This document shows positions 10,797 to 21,762 of a DNA stretch of 64,000 bases, piece after piece; the first letter of the stretch is position 1; each line of letters opens with the position of its first letter. This stretch comes from Mycogone perniciosa (lineage: Eukaryota > Ascomycota > Sordariomycetes > Hypocreales > Hypocreaceae): NCBI GenBank assembly GCA_025331125.1, contig JAOALB010000022.1, forward strand, positions 62,001 to 126,000, given 5' to 3'. The position numbers were made by a program, and so were the translations under genes. The notes under the pieces were generated by a model. It saw only the letters and a list, made by a program, of their open reading frames with translations. It made no database searches and had not been told where the DNA came from.

Positions 10797-13069
10797 TCAT
10801 TGTCTCGTTCCAGCCCCCCCGAGCGACTTCATCACATTGTTCTGAATCTCCATCTTCTCTCGATCTTGCCTCTCAACCTCCTCCATCAGAAGCTCGTACT
10901 TCCTCCGCCAATAGTCCCCAGACAACGACTCCGTTGTGTCTTGACCGGCCTCTCCCGGGGCTGGTTTCTGCCACATGCTGAGCGGAACGCTGTGCATCAT
11001 GGTAAACTCCCCCTGTATGTTGCCAAAGCGATACTGCCAATCAAAATAGTACGTGTACACATCCTTGGCCGTCTCAACCCGGTAGCATCTCGGGCGACCA
11101 TGCAAGAGCATCTTTGCTCCACACAGCGCGGCCAGGTTGATGAGGAACGCTTGTGATGACTCGGCATTCTTATACATGTGCTCCACCGTCGCGTTGACCA
11201 TGGCAGCACACTCGTCCATGCCAGCAGGGACTTGCTGATTTCCGTCCCGGTCAATCCAGTCGGCGTTGTGTAGAACATGGCTGAAGTAGGAGATGAGCGG
11301 CTCTATGTTGCTGCGGTCGTCCATTTTATCAAAGTAAAACTCCGGTATATCCTTCGCGGACGAGTCACCTGGGCAGCTGGTTCCACTGCTTACACCAGCG
11401 TTGCCATTCGCGTCAGAGGTACTCATTGCCGGCTGCGTAAACGGGTCCCAGCCATTCCCGTTCCCGCTCCCACTCCCGTTTCCATTCGGTGTTTCTGGCG
11501 GTGGACCTCCTTGGGGGCCGATCGGGCTGTTTACCTGTTGGCCGTTGATTCTCACGTTTGGCGGTGGTAACGGTGGTGGTATCGGTGATGGTATCGGTGA
11601 TGGTACCAGTGGTGGCGGTGGTGGCGGTGTTGCCAGTCGAACTGATCCTCCCGGCCGCTCAGGAACTTGCAAAGTTATGTTAGGTCTCGGAGGCCTAGGT
11701 CCTTCATATGCACCCGCTCCCATCCTGGCTGCAGTCGGAAGTGTGGTAGAAATTGCGGGGAGAAGCGGGGCCAATACAGGACCTTGGTGTCCAAACATTG
11801 CTTGGCTGTGACTAGGCAAAGGTATCTGGTTCAGATCCGGTGTGGTCAATATGACTTCCTTGGGGATGTTGGGTTCAGCAGGATTGCTCTCTGGTGTTGG
11901 TGCCCACGAAGTCACGGGAGAATTCGGGGCTTCCACAGGCGTACGGTTAATCGGCGGTCTCCCCCTCGTCTTTGCGCCACCATCATATCCGCCGGGCTTC
12001 CATGCCGAAGATACATTCTTAGCTCCTCGGCGCTGAGTAGACGGTTTGTTGGATTTTGAAGTAACTGCTGACCGCGGCTCCAGGGCATCTTCCCAAAATG
12101 AGCTCCTTGTCGATGGCGTCACGGCCGAATTGGGCCATCTGGTGATAGTAGGCGTTTGCACGGATTCATTGGGTGCCCAGATAGGAGCACCTAGTCTCGA
12201 GGGATCCGACGGGGGTGGTGGGGCTCGAGTATCTGAAGCTGACCATGGGCATGGGTGGTCTGGTATTATAATGCCATGAATTGCGGATAGTGGTGATAGG
12301 CGCTGCCGTAGAGCCGGAGGCCCAGCCACATCCCCGCCGCCATCCGGCCTTTTGCGCCCTCTCTTGGGGCGGATGTAAGGGAGGAGGGCCCTCAGGGCCA
12401 TGTCATCCTCCACAGCGACGCCATCGCGAACAGGCAGCGCAATGGGATTTGGATCACTTGGAATTCTGGTCCAATAATCATTTTGTATGTTCATCAAGTA
12501 CTCAAAGAATGCCTTGACGTGCATAGAATTCATCCATTTCTACCCAGGTCAGTACATGTTAGATGATATATATATATATACGATGCTGTGAGGTTCACAA
12601 GGTGCCGTACCTTTAAGCGGACGCCATACTGCGCAACCTTCTGCGCACTCTCGTCCTTGGAGGGATCCGGCGGCTCAACGCCCAGCGTCGTCGTCAACTC
12701 GGCCCATGTCTTGATCTCCTTGCTGTAAAACTTCTTGACCAGCTCAAAGATGGTAAAGGGGCAGAAGCTTTTGCCCCCACTCCGTGGCGGGTTCCTGAAC
12801 GATTCCCTCAGACTGGTCGTGTCTGCGTCCAGCGGCAGGGCTGGATTGCAGTAGAAAATGAAGCGCACATACGCGTCTTCGATGGTGGTGATGGTCACAT
12901 CGCGGTTTGGCAGCGTCAGGCGACCGACCTGATGCGGATGCGCGAGACTCAGAGTTGGAGTCGGAGTCGGAGTCGGAGTATTACTGCTCGCCTGAGAGTG
13001 TTGATACTGTCGCTGCGTCTGTTGCTGTTGTTGCTGCTGCTGCTGCGCCAGGGACTGCGGAGAGGACAT
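10797..13069 (-). CDS. ARS-binding protein 2 (Abp2) family protein
   Basis: Two exons (13069-12611, 12539-10797) join after residue 153 through a 71-nt intron, giving 733 residues. The N-terminus has a glutamine run (about 10-17) and a Thr-Pro repeat (about 31-38), coded by CTG/TTG and GAGTCG-type triplet repeats. Residues of about 45-185 (PPRSGGKSFCPFTIFELVKKF, ELTTTLGVEPPDPSKDESAQK, then across the junction WMNSMHVKAFFEYLMN) match my memory of the Abp2 domain, first described in a fission yeast protein that binds replication origins. The middle is disordered, with basic KRGRKRP near 205 and many Pro/Gly. A second folded, cysteine-containing region follows around 560-700. DNA binding is inferred from the family; the target here is unknown. 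Confidence 0.75.
12540..12610 (-). other. Abp2 intron with (AT)n run
   Basis: This GT-AG intron of 71 nt contains an alternating AT tract at about 12566-12580. Removing it restores WMNSMHVKAFFEYL to the domain. Confidence 0.8.
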
Positions 13070-13401
13070 GATAAAGCGTCTACCTTGTTGAGTCCCATGT
13101 CTCTGGGCGCCCTTATGGTATTTTTTTTGGGCTTGGTTTGGTTTTACTTGATGCGTCTCGTACTAGGACATGACGTTTCTTGACGGCGGACCATGAGCGT
13201 CAAAGGAACAAGGCTGCAGGGCTAAATGACCGGTCGCGATACGATGCGGGACGCGCCCTGCTTACAGCCTTTCCGTCAATCAGGCTAGAGCAATTGCTTT
13301 GGAGAGATGAGCCTCGGATTACTCCGATAACGAACCCCCAAGCTTACGGAGTAGATGCGCCAGGAATGAAAAGTCGGAAGCGGCCATGACGTTCAAAATA
13401 T

Positions 13402-13419
13402 GGGGGGAGGGGGGGGGGG
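13402..13419 (+). repeat. Guanine tract
   Basis: An 18-nt run is all G except for one A. On the plus strand it could form a G-rich structure; no function can be assigned. Confidence 0.7.
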
Positions 13420-14347
13420 AATGAAACCAAATCTCAGTGGTTCACTGTGGCTGGACCATGTTAGCACACAGCACACAGTATGAGTACCTATGGTACTCCG
13501 TACCTATGAGGACTAAACATAAGTGCAGATCCATAGTGAGTGCCGAAGGAAGCGTTCAGTATCATGCATTATTATTGTTGTTAGTCAGGCACTAGGTATG
13601 CCAGATAATCCCACCAGTAGCTCGCTCGGTATATGTGTCTCCGCGATCTATCTAAGCGCCAGGGGGGGTGACACGGATGGATTGATGTCAATTTGCTCTG
13701 ACACATGTTGGCTCGGAGACAATGCCACGGTATTCCAGCTCTTTGCTTTGGTTGCTGAATGTTTAGCTGAGGTGGCTTTTTGCAAATCTGATCTGCCCTT
13801 TTACTCGTAGATTTGCAAATCGCGGCCCACAGCGCGTGATTGACCTTGTCAAAGGAGCCAAATGTGAATCACAGCAATAGGCCCGTAGTGTACGGAGTAC
13901 TTCGCATGTACGTCGTATGTATGGAGTACGAAGCACTAGTACCTAGTAGGTTCTCGCAATAATAGTACTACTACTCGTACTTTACTCTACTCGTATGTAC
14001 TACTCGTACTCGGTATCGTGGATCCTTTAATCAGGGCTGGACTTGGCGATCCTCGGTTGAACAAGCTGCCTATCAATTAGCGGAGAATTTTAAATCACTT
14101 ACTCGTGCATCGTGCGTGGCGAAAATGTCTAATTGGGCGACCTCCTATGTTAGTTGCAGTGCCTTTTTCGGATCTGCTTTGCAACGTTGATAGAATGGAC
14201 ATGTTAAGAAAACGGGCAATTTCGAGCAGATCGAGGATATCTTCCCAATCATTATACTGTGCAAAAATACGAAACCCCGCGGATGGAAGCTTCTATCACT
14301 ATCCATCAACTATCCGGTCTTATTGTGGCAGTTCAGTCACATACCTT

Positions 14348-14363
14348 CTACTAGTACTAGTAG
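14348..14363. repeat. Perfect 16-bp palindrome CTACTAGTACTAGTAG
   Basis: Perfect inverted repeat with 8-bp arms, in the promoter-side DNA of the GA4 desaturase-like gene about 570 bp before its start codon. Confidence 0.8.
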
Positions 14364-14928
14364 TGCTTCCCCCACACACATGCACGTCATTTCAGCCAAC
14401 AACTCATCTTCTATTAGTCCCTCATTTCTGTCTGTCTACTATCTACTTTGTGCTGCTGGTATTACTAACATGGAGCACAACACAAAAATATTCTCATGGC
14501 CTACGATTCTATAATCCCTACATGCGGCAAGGTTCGGAAACCAGCGTTCCATAGCATCTACTATTATCAATCGAATGATCGCCATACCGCGCCCTTCTCG
14601 CGCCCACTTAGCATCGCAGTTTGACTATTCGCATTTACAATGAACCTCGGCTTTAGTAATCCTCCCGCCTTACAAATACTCTTCAGCGAATAGCTGCTCG
14701 CTCAAGTGACGTGCTCCCTGCTGCTTGGCATGCCATGAGCCACTCAGAACTCCTCCGGACAGACTGGATTTGAAATCGACGGCTTTGCCTTTGTCGTGTT
14801 GCAGCTATTCTCCGCGGGATGCTGAACATACATAAGGGATAGGAAGCCAGTGCTTTATGGCCCGATCTGAACATATACACACAATTGGACAGTGTCATTG
14901 TAGCATCGCCAGACAGATAACAGCAGCC

Positions 14929-15777
14929 ATGACCGTCGTCTCCAGCATCCCCCGTGGCGATGTCTCCGCTGCCCTCAACTTCTACTCTCCCCCACAGGAC
15001 AACCCAGTCCCCTTCAACTATATCGGCGACGTCCCCGAGGGCCAACCCACCCGCAACTACAGCGATCTCACCCAGGAAGTCCTCATCCACGACATCCGCG
15101 GCCGCGAGTCCGACTTCTCTCTCGACCGCGACGCCTTCCAGATCATCCAAGACGTCCCCGTCTCCAAGGAGGTCCGTTTTGTAGACGACGCCTCCATCGA
15201 GAAGAACTACTACCCCGAGGTCGAACAGATCCTCCTGCAAAACATCCCTGGCGCCAACAAGGTCTTCATCTTCGACCACACCATCCGCCGCTCTGATCCC
15301 AACGCCCATCGCGCCCCCGTGTTGCGCGTGCACATCGACCAAACCGCCAAATCCGTCGCAAAGCGCGTGCGGCGGTACTTCCCCGACGAAGCCGACGCTC
15401 TCCTCCAGGGGCGCTACCGCATCGTCAACGTCTGGCGGCCCCTGAACAAGAACCCCATCGAGGCGTCCCCCCTGGCCATCGCCTCAACGTCCACGCTGGA
15501 GGATAATGACGTCGTCCCCATTGAACACCGCTATGCGGACGGGTACACCGGCGAGACGGCTGCTATTCGGTATAACCCCGCGCAGGAGTGGTATTACCTC
15601 AGTGGCATGACGGGCAATGAGCGTCTGTTCCTCGAATGCTTCGATAGCGAGTCTTTGAAGCCCGGCTCGAAAATCGGTGGGAGGGTGCCGCATACGGCGT
15701 TCGAAGACCCGAGGACGAGGCCTGAAGCCGAGGGGCGGGAGAGCATTGAAGTCCGAGCCCTTGTCTTCGGTCCCTGA
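14929..15777 (+). CDS. GA4 desaturase / AsaB / CmcJ-like oxidoreductase
   Basis: Single exon, 282 residues. The conserved family blocks occur in order: RVHIDQT (133-139), RIVNVWRPL (164-172), EWYYLSGMTGNERLFLECFDS (220-240), PHTAFEDP (254-261) and ESIEVRALVF (271-280). This family includes gibberellin GA4 desaturase, the cephamycin methoxylation protein CmcJ and the Aspergillus AsaB enzyme; members act on small molecules in secondary metabolism. The substrate cannot be inferred. No polyketide, peptide or terpene synthase lies nearby, so it is not in an obvious biosynthetic cluster. An upstream in-frame ATG at 14857 would add 24 residues that do not look conserved; I prefer the ATG at 14929, preceded by CAGCC. 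Confidence 0.85.
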   Translation: MTVVSSIPRGDVSAALNFYSPPQDNPVPFNYIGDVPEGQPTRNYSDLTQEVLIHDIRGRESDFSLDRDAFQIIQDVPVSKEVRFVDDASIEKNYYPEVEQILLQNIPGANKVFIFDHTIRRSDPNAHRAPVLRVHIDQTAKSVAKRVRRYFPDEADALLQGRYRIVNVWRPLNKNPIEASPLAIASTSTLEDNDVVPIEHRYADGYTGETAAIRYNPAQEWYYLSGMTGNERLFLECFDSESLKPGSKIGGRVPHTAFEDPRTRPEAEGRESIEVRALVFGP

Positions 15778-16287
15778 ACGAGAAACAAGAAGACATGCAA
15801 GATAAAAAGTAGTGACGATTATGACTAACAACGGCACGTGGGCGAGATCTCATGGAAACTTTTTTGTAAATTAACCCTAAAGGAAGACATATAATGACAA
15901 TCATTTCATCCGCAACTCCCTCCTACGTCTAGTGAGGGGCACACAACCCCAAAGCCCGCCCCTTTTTTGTACTTTAAAAAAAAATCAGACGAGACTATTC
16001 ACCTCGTCAGCTATCCTGTTCCTGTTCCCTGTCCAGTCCGTGCATCACTGCGTAACAGTAACTGAGAAACCGGCTCCCTTGCGTAACTGCAATCCATGTG
16101 ATTCGTATCCTCACTTCCGCGGCGGCTATCATCGACGGCCAAAGGTAGTGAGCAAAAAAAAAAGATGACAAAAGAAATCAAGGAAAAAACAAAGACAACC
16201 TGGACGCCTCCCTCGCCTTGCCATGCCGTGAAAAAATACAAGCTTCGTTTCCCTCCTCAGATACATGTCGTGCGTGGTCTGCTGCTT
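15778..16287. other. Convergent 3' intergenic region
   Basis: Some 510 bp lie between two converging stops and should hold both 3' UTRs. A TAACCCTAA string at 15872-15880 equals the fungal telomere repeat complement, but it is expected by chance in this much DNA. Confidence 0.5.
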
Positions 16288-17988
16288 TCAAGCCCGGCGG
16301 CCTTTTCCACGGCCACTACCATTGGTCCCCTGACGACTCATGGCAACGCCGCCCTGGCTGCTCTGCCGGCTCATGGGCACTGCGGCACTCGATAAGATTC
16401 CCAAGGGCGGCACCTGTCCCGGACTGGGTTGGTCGCGCAAGTTGCTTGAAGGAATACCAAGCGCATCGCGGAGATTCTCGGGGTCCTCGCGGGCAGCGCT
16501 GGTGAAAGCGACGTATCGGCCCTGCTGGTAAGGCGCCGCCACAGCCTCGAGAACCTTGCGTAGGCCGCTAGGTGCGTCAAGGTGAGCTCCGGGCTTGTGG
16601 TTCTGGTCATACTGTTTAAAGAACCCCATGATAGATAGATCCGATGCAATGTCATCCTGTGAAAGAGGAACCGGGAAATTCTGGTCCGCAGATCTGGGGT
16701 ATGGCTTCAGATACTGCTGGGGAACTGGTGGTGGCATCTTGGGAGGCTCTTGGGCGTGAATGAGATCCAGGTTGGCTGGAAGCTCAAAGTTGGCGATACC
16801 CTCGATGCCCAAGATCTTGTCATCCAAGAAGTTCTGGTTCGCTCCACCCCTAGTGCTCCGCGTGGCATGAGATACTTGCCGCTCCATCATAGGTGCCGGC
16901 GGCTGTGACTCGGCGTCATCCTTGTCATTGTCGTTGCTGTCTCCGTTGCCGGAGTCGCTGTCGTCCGGCGATGAGGCATTGCCGTTGACGCGGTTGCGCA
17001 AGACGTATTGGTGAGCCGCAAGAGCAGCCGTATTGTAATGCAAGGACAGCTCCTTGTCAGTAAACAGCTTGTCGATGCTGTAAATTGGTCCATTCTGCTT
17101 CGCCGCGGCGCGGGCCTTTTCAGACTGCCACAAAGGCGTTGTGCTGTTGGGGTCCAAAGCTCGTCGTATCGGCGCTGGCGATCCATTGTCCTCGCCGGGG
17201 TTCCTCTTGCGCTTCTTGCCATCGGCGAACATTTGCAGGTCATCAGCATCTTTGCGCAGCCGAGTCGCACGCTTGCCGTGGGTGCCGCCGGGGCTGGCGG
17301 GGTGTGTTAAGCTGAATTGGTTGGGGTTGAGGAGAAGAGCATTGGAATCGTTAATCTCCAATACCTCTTTTTCTCGATTCAACCGGTTTTTCTTCTGGGT
17401 TAGGGTGTTTATGAGACGGTCGCGGAGGGTCTCGGTCAGGGCACGGTGTTCTCGTTTGGCTGTTTCGACTTTGTACGCGTGGGTGTTCTTGTACTCTTGG
17501 ACTTTTCGCTCATACTCGTTCTAAGACGCACAATAATGTTAGCGAGGATGCGAAGGGAATATGGGTTGGAGAGGTGTCACCTTGGACTGGACTAGTTGAA
17601 AATCGCGAATCTCAATCAGATCCTCCACCTCGTCAATGAAATCCGGGAATCTTATTCCCGCCATATCCATGAGGCTTCGAGCGCCATCGGCATGCACTGG
17701 AGGACCCTGGGTCTGTCTATGGTCCTTGAGGAGATCGGCAGCCTTCTCGAGGGCGTTGGGATCGTAAGGGTCGAACCGCTGAACGAGGCTGACCTCGTAC
17801 TGGATCCTCTGTAGCTGGTCGCGATAGGCCATGTCCCGATCACGCTGGAACTTGTCGTTCATGGCTGAGAGACGGTCCATGAGGGCCTGGCGCTTGCGAT
17901 CTCGCTTGGACTGAGACGCAGCTGGAGGTGAGCGACGGTCGACTTTGCCGCTGACGGCGGAGGCAACGGCTCCTTCGCTCGCCTCCAT
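16288..17988 (-). CDS. Sds3-like subunit of an Rpd3-type histone deacetylase complex
   Basis: Two exons (17988-17581, 17520-16288) and a 60-nt intron give 546 residues. Residues of about 25-180 form a long charged helix: RDRKRQALMDRLSAMNDKF, then YRDQLQRIQYEVSLVQRFDPYDP, and after the junction NEYERKVQEYKNTHAYKVETA. This arrangement fits the fungal Sds3-like family, a scaffold of the Rpd3 large complex that represses transcription in the nucleus. The C-terminal two thirds are disordered, with KKRKRNP near 220 and a run of Asp, Asn and Ser. The assignment rests on remembered pattern similarity; Dep1-type proteins of the same complex are the main alternative. A Pho23-like partner is encoded 40 kb away in this window. 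Confidence 0.65.
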
Positions 17989-18947
17989 TGCGATTCAGGA
18001 GCTGTAGAAAACAATGCGGGCAAGTAGTATTTCAGATGGCGTAAGAAGTAGACGAGCACGAAGACGAGGAAGAGAACGGTGGGGGGTCAAATATGAGTGA
18101 CGTGGAAAGATGATGATGTTGAGGTAAGGTTATTGAGTGTTGCAGGTAAAGCGCTTTGGCGTTATCTGAGATCTAAACTTTGGGCAAAGGGCTGGGAAGA
18201 CTTGGTGTGTGGGTGTCTGTGTTGGTTTCTGCCACTTTTGGCTCAGAACGCAGTCAGATTCGGCTCTTGTTAGTGAGCGAGCGCTGAAAAACGCAACCCA
18301 AAGAAATGCAAGAAAACCGAAGTTGAGCGAACAAGGAAAAATCGCCAGAAGCTGCAGGAGAACCGCATTAATATATTGCAGAGACGATTATAACTTTTTT
18401 CAATAGCCAAAGTAAATGTTTTGTGCACTCTATTTTGACTCTGCCTTTGGCTGATGAATGGCCATTTATGGCAGCTTCACCGCCCGCGGCATCTGTGTGG
18501 GTTTTGCGCGTTCCGGCGCCGAATTCTGACAGCCGCAGCCTGTGATTGGTCAGCGCAGGCCGGGAAACAAGGCCAGCGTTTATTGTGCACGCCGAACTCC
18601 ATCTTCCGCTATGCCGTATGCGGAAGGATGGAGCACGCAAAACACCGTGTCAATAGTTGAAGATGCTTACTGTATCAACTCAGTTGAAACTGACAACTTG
18701 ATGAGCATGGAGGAAATCCTGAATTCTTGCTCTTTTTTGTTTGCTTGTTTGTTTGCTTTCGTAATTCAATAAATGGGCTCTGCAAACAGCAGAAACCTTC
18801 ATCCGTACTTCATCCATAGTAGTATAGTATATATGCCATGCATTCAGAGCAGCCTCCAGAAGCCAGTTGCCATATTGGGCAATCAACCTATCTACATCAA
18901 AACGCACTCATACCTACGCGTCTTGACATCCTCCGTGTCCTCTATGC
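17989..18947. other. Intergenic region between two minus-strand genes
   Basis: The 959 bp include the Sds3-like promoter next to 17.99-18.2 kb and the 3' flank of the COG7-like gene. No ORF with family features is present. Confidence 0.5.
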
Positions 18948-20063
18948 TCACAGTCCACTGCGCAGCTTTTGCAATTGGCTAATCAACCCAAATCCTCCAG
19001 GTAGTGCCTTCGCCTCCTCCGCAGCAGCGGCCTCCTTCACCAAACTGCCTCTCCTCTGCTTCGCAGCAGCAGCAGCGTCCTTCTTAGCCGTCTGCTCCAC
19101 CTCCTTCAACAACTCACGATGTCTGTCCTCCACCATCTTCGCCAAGCTCTCAATGAATTTGCTGCGTCCCCTCTCCTCCGCTGTGCCCTTCCACACCATA
19201 GTCAATTCTTTCAGCTCCGCAACCCTCTCCGCAGCCTTCTCAATCCCTTCCACCGGGTCTCCACTCTTGTTCAGAAGGGTCGAGATCTCTTCCCGGAGAC
19301 GCTTGAGCACTTGTTGGCCCTTTTCCTCTGAGCTCTGCTGCTCTGACCCTGGCTCTGGCGCCGATACAGACAAGAACGATGAGCTGACGGATACCTCTGA
19401 TGGCGGGAAGGCAAAGCCCATGGCATCGCCAAACGTCTGGATGACAGACTCCAGACGCGTGCGCACAAGTGTGAGTGTTTGTAGTTGTTTGATATACGTC
19501 GGGTCCTCTCCATCGGGGTCTGGTTTGTCTGTCGTCACAGGCTGCTCATCCGATTGCTGCCCACCCCCAGCCACCGCTGGGTCGTCCTTGGCTTTCTCTC
19601 TTTTCTTCAGTCCTCCTGGAACAAACATCTTAATCTCCTCTTGCAACGTCTCAGTCATCGTCTCCTCGAGACTCAGTGCTTCACCGCGCAGCAATTCTAC
19701 CTCGTATGCCAGCCGGCTCCCGCTCCTCAGGATATCATCCGTGAGTTGTGTCAGGGTATTCGACAGCCTTGTAGTGTGAGAATTGAGCTGTGACAGTAAC
19801 GTCTGGGCTTGGGTAGAGAGCTGGGCGAGTGGGACGGCCTCCAAGTTAGATGCTCCTGACTTTTGTTCCAGCGGCGGCAAAGTGGCATTGAGGTATGAAG
19901 CTGGGTCAAAAGAGGGATCCAGAAAGTCTTGCAGGAACTCGTCTGAGGTGTGGCTAGATTTTGGCTGGATCACTTGCTTTGACTGTCGTCTGGCGTGGCC
20001 ATTACGCGATGAAGATGAGAGGGCGGCATTGCTGGCTGTTCTCCGGCGGCCCTGGGTGGCCAT
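18948..20063 (-). CDS. Conserved oligomeric Golgi complex subunit 7-like protein
   Basis: Single exon, 371 residues. After a basic, Ser-rich N-terminus comes FLQDFLDPSFDPASYLNATL (about 43-62), resembling the start of COG7 (FL..DFD....WIN). Long amphipathic helices follow: TQAQTLLSQLNSHTTRLSNTL and LAYEVELLRGEALSLEETM. After a loop rich in Lys, Gly and Asp comes a second coiled-coil part with an alanine-rich end. COG7 is part of the octameric tether for retrograde vesicles at the Golgi. Fungal COG7 proteins are much shorter than the animal one, so the length fits. No catalytic motif exists to confirm the call; another coiled-coil protein remains possible. Confidence 0.6.
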   Translation of the reverse strand: MATQGRRRTASNAALSSSSRNGHARRQSKQVIQPKSSHTSDEFLQDFLDPSFDPASYLNATLPPLEQKSGASNLEAVPLAQLSTQAQTLLSQLNSHTTRLSNTLTQLTDDILRSGSRLAYEVELLRGEALSLEETMTETLQEEIKMFVPGGLKKREKAKDDPAVAGGGQQSDEQPVTTDKPDPDGEDPTYIKQLQTLTLVRTRLESVIQTFGDAMGFAFPPSEVSVSSSFLSVSAPEPGSEQQSSEEKGQQVLKRLREEISTLLNKSGDPVEGIEKAAERVAELKELTMVWKGTAEERGRSKFIESLAKMVEDRHRELLKEVEQTAKKDAAAAAKQRRGSLVKEAAAAEEAKALPGGFGLISQLQKLRSGL

Positions 20064-20395
20064 CTTTAAGGATCAGAAAATATCGGTGTTATTGTTTCTG
20101 TCGAATGCTCTCATTTGAAGCCTCCTGTATTGTATTTTTGTGTGATTAATTTTCTTAAATCGAGGGTTTGAATGAAATCCATATGAGAATGGGAGTGCTG
20201 AGTGAACAAGTCGCCGCTATGGGCAGTATCGGAACAGCGGTTACAGCCAGAGCCGATGATGAGCCGATGTCAGTCACATACTTACACACCACTAATAATG
20301 TGCCAATTCATCTCAACCCTTGTAATAGATGTCATCCACCTCACGTATTGAGTCGGCAAAACTCACCCCATATTTTACCCAATTTTTCATGAGAA
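20064..20395. promoter_or_regulatory. Compact divergent promoter
   Basis: Only 332 bp separate the start codons of the COG7-like gene (minus) and the PLP homeostasis gene (plus), so this stretch must hold both core promoters and leaders. I see no clear TATA box. Confidence 0.55.
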
Positions 20396-21318
20396 ATGAG
20401 TGAAGCAGCTGAAGAAATGCGTATCGATCCCGTAAGAGCCCAGGCTCTTATCTCTCAACTGGGGGCTGTCAAAGAGCACATTGCCGCCATCAGCAATGGC
20501 CGCATCGTACGTATAAGAATGTTCATCGTGCTGTATCCAGAACAGAGGCTGACTGTGATATAGGTACGTCTTGTTGCTGTATCCAAGTTGAAGCCAGCCA
20601 ACGATATTCTGGCTCTTCACCAGGCTCCAACATCTCAAACCCACTTCGGCGAAAACTACGCCCAAGAGCTGAGCCAAAAAGCAGAGCTTCTCCCTAGGAC
20701 AATCCAATGGCACTTTATCGGTGGCCTTCAGTCTGGTTTGTCTCTCCCCCTAACATCCCAGATCTTACTCACGCCGAACCCTTCCGTCTGGTTTCTAATA
20801 CATGTACAGGTCACTGCAAGAACCTCGCCAAAATCCCAAACCTCTTCTGCGTCTCCAGCGTAGACTCCCTCAAAAAGGCCCAACTCCTCAACTCCTCCCG
20901 CACCACACTCCTCTCCTCTGACCCTTCCCTCGCCAAACTCAACATCCACGTGCAAGTCAACACTTCCAGCGAAGAGTCCAAATCCGGCAGCCCTCCTGGC
21001 GCTGAAACCGTAGCACTGTGTCGCGAAATCGTCGACTCGTGCCCAAGTCTCAACTTGCTCGGCCTCATGACCATTGGCGCCATCGCACGCAGCAAGGCTA
21101 CTACCCCAGAGAATGAGAATGAGGATTTCGAGATGCTGAGGACGCAGAGAGATTTGGTGGCCAAGGAGCTTGGTCTGAATCCTGAGAGTCTGGAGTTGAG
21201 CATGGGGATGAGTGATGATTTTGAGGGGGCAATTCACCAGGGCAGCACTGAGGTTAGAGTTGGTAGCACCATTTTCGGTCAGAGACCAGCAAAGGCGGAT
21301 GCCAAAATCAAGGAGTAG
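20396..21318 (+). CDS. Pyridoxal phosphate homeostasis protein (YggS/PLPBP family)
   Basis: Three exons (20396-20506, 20564-20735, 20810-21318) with introns of 57 and 74 nt give 263 residues. The PLP-binding lysine is K45 in VRLVAVSKLKPA. Other family blocks are HFGENYAQEL, WHFIGGLQS|GHCKNLAKIPNL across the second junction, VQVNTSSEESKSG, LLGLMTIG and LSMGMSDDF..AI..GSTEVRVGSTIFG. The family binds pyridoxal 5'-phosphate without known catalytic activity and keeps free PLP and amino-acid pools in balance, in cytosol or mitochondria. The ATG at 20396 is the only start that gives an N-terminal helix in frame; an ATG 6 nt upstream runs into a stop after four codons. Confidence 0.93.
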
Positions 21319-21762
21319 ATAGATAGACATTCTCAGACATGAAGTTCATACCCGTCAGGATCCCAGCAGAGACTATGATTCTGAAAATGAATGAAAAGGT
21401 TGGCAAATTGTACATTACAAGATGTAGTCAGTCAACAGTCAGGGTACGACGAAGAGTAGTCAGAGAAACATTTGTGGTATCGACGGCAAAGAACCAACTT
21501 TTCCTCCTCATAGCCATGATCTTCTGGCGCGGTTTGCGTTGATAAACCAGCCGCTCTCGTGGGCGAACTACATACAGCAGATGTCGCCCTTCTCCCACTA
21601 TGGATCAGCAACCGCCCCAGTACTCATTCGTCCCTCATGCTTCTCTCCCAAACGCCAGTATGCTTCCATGCATGCCAAGACATTTCCCAATCAATCATGT
21701 AGTTACTACTTATATATATTATTGTCACATATGTCAAAGTGGCGTTGACTCAAAGATCATCA
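21319..21762. other. Convergent 3' intergenic region
   Basis: The 444 bp between two converging stop codons contain no supported gene and probably hold the 3' UTRs. Confidence 0.5.

Larger units (their letters stand above)
13070..14928. other. Divergent promoter region, Abp2 and GA4 desaturase-like genes
   Basis: The 1.86 kb separates two divergently transcribed genes. It has a guanine tract at 13402-13419, dense half sites at 13885-14000 (for example TACGGAGTACTTCG and repeated ACTCGTA), and a 16-bp palindrome at 14348-14363. ORFs of up to 149 codons have no family features. Confidence 0.5.

Noticed and set aside
15872..15880. TAACCCTAA, identical to a fungal telomerase RNA template sequence
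   Set aside because: A given 9-mer is expected about 0.5 times on two strands of 64 kb, and the 510-bp convergent region is too short for a filamentous-fungus telomerase RNA of about 2 kb.
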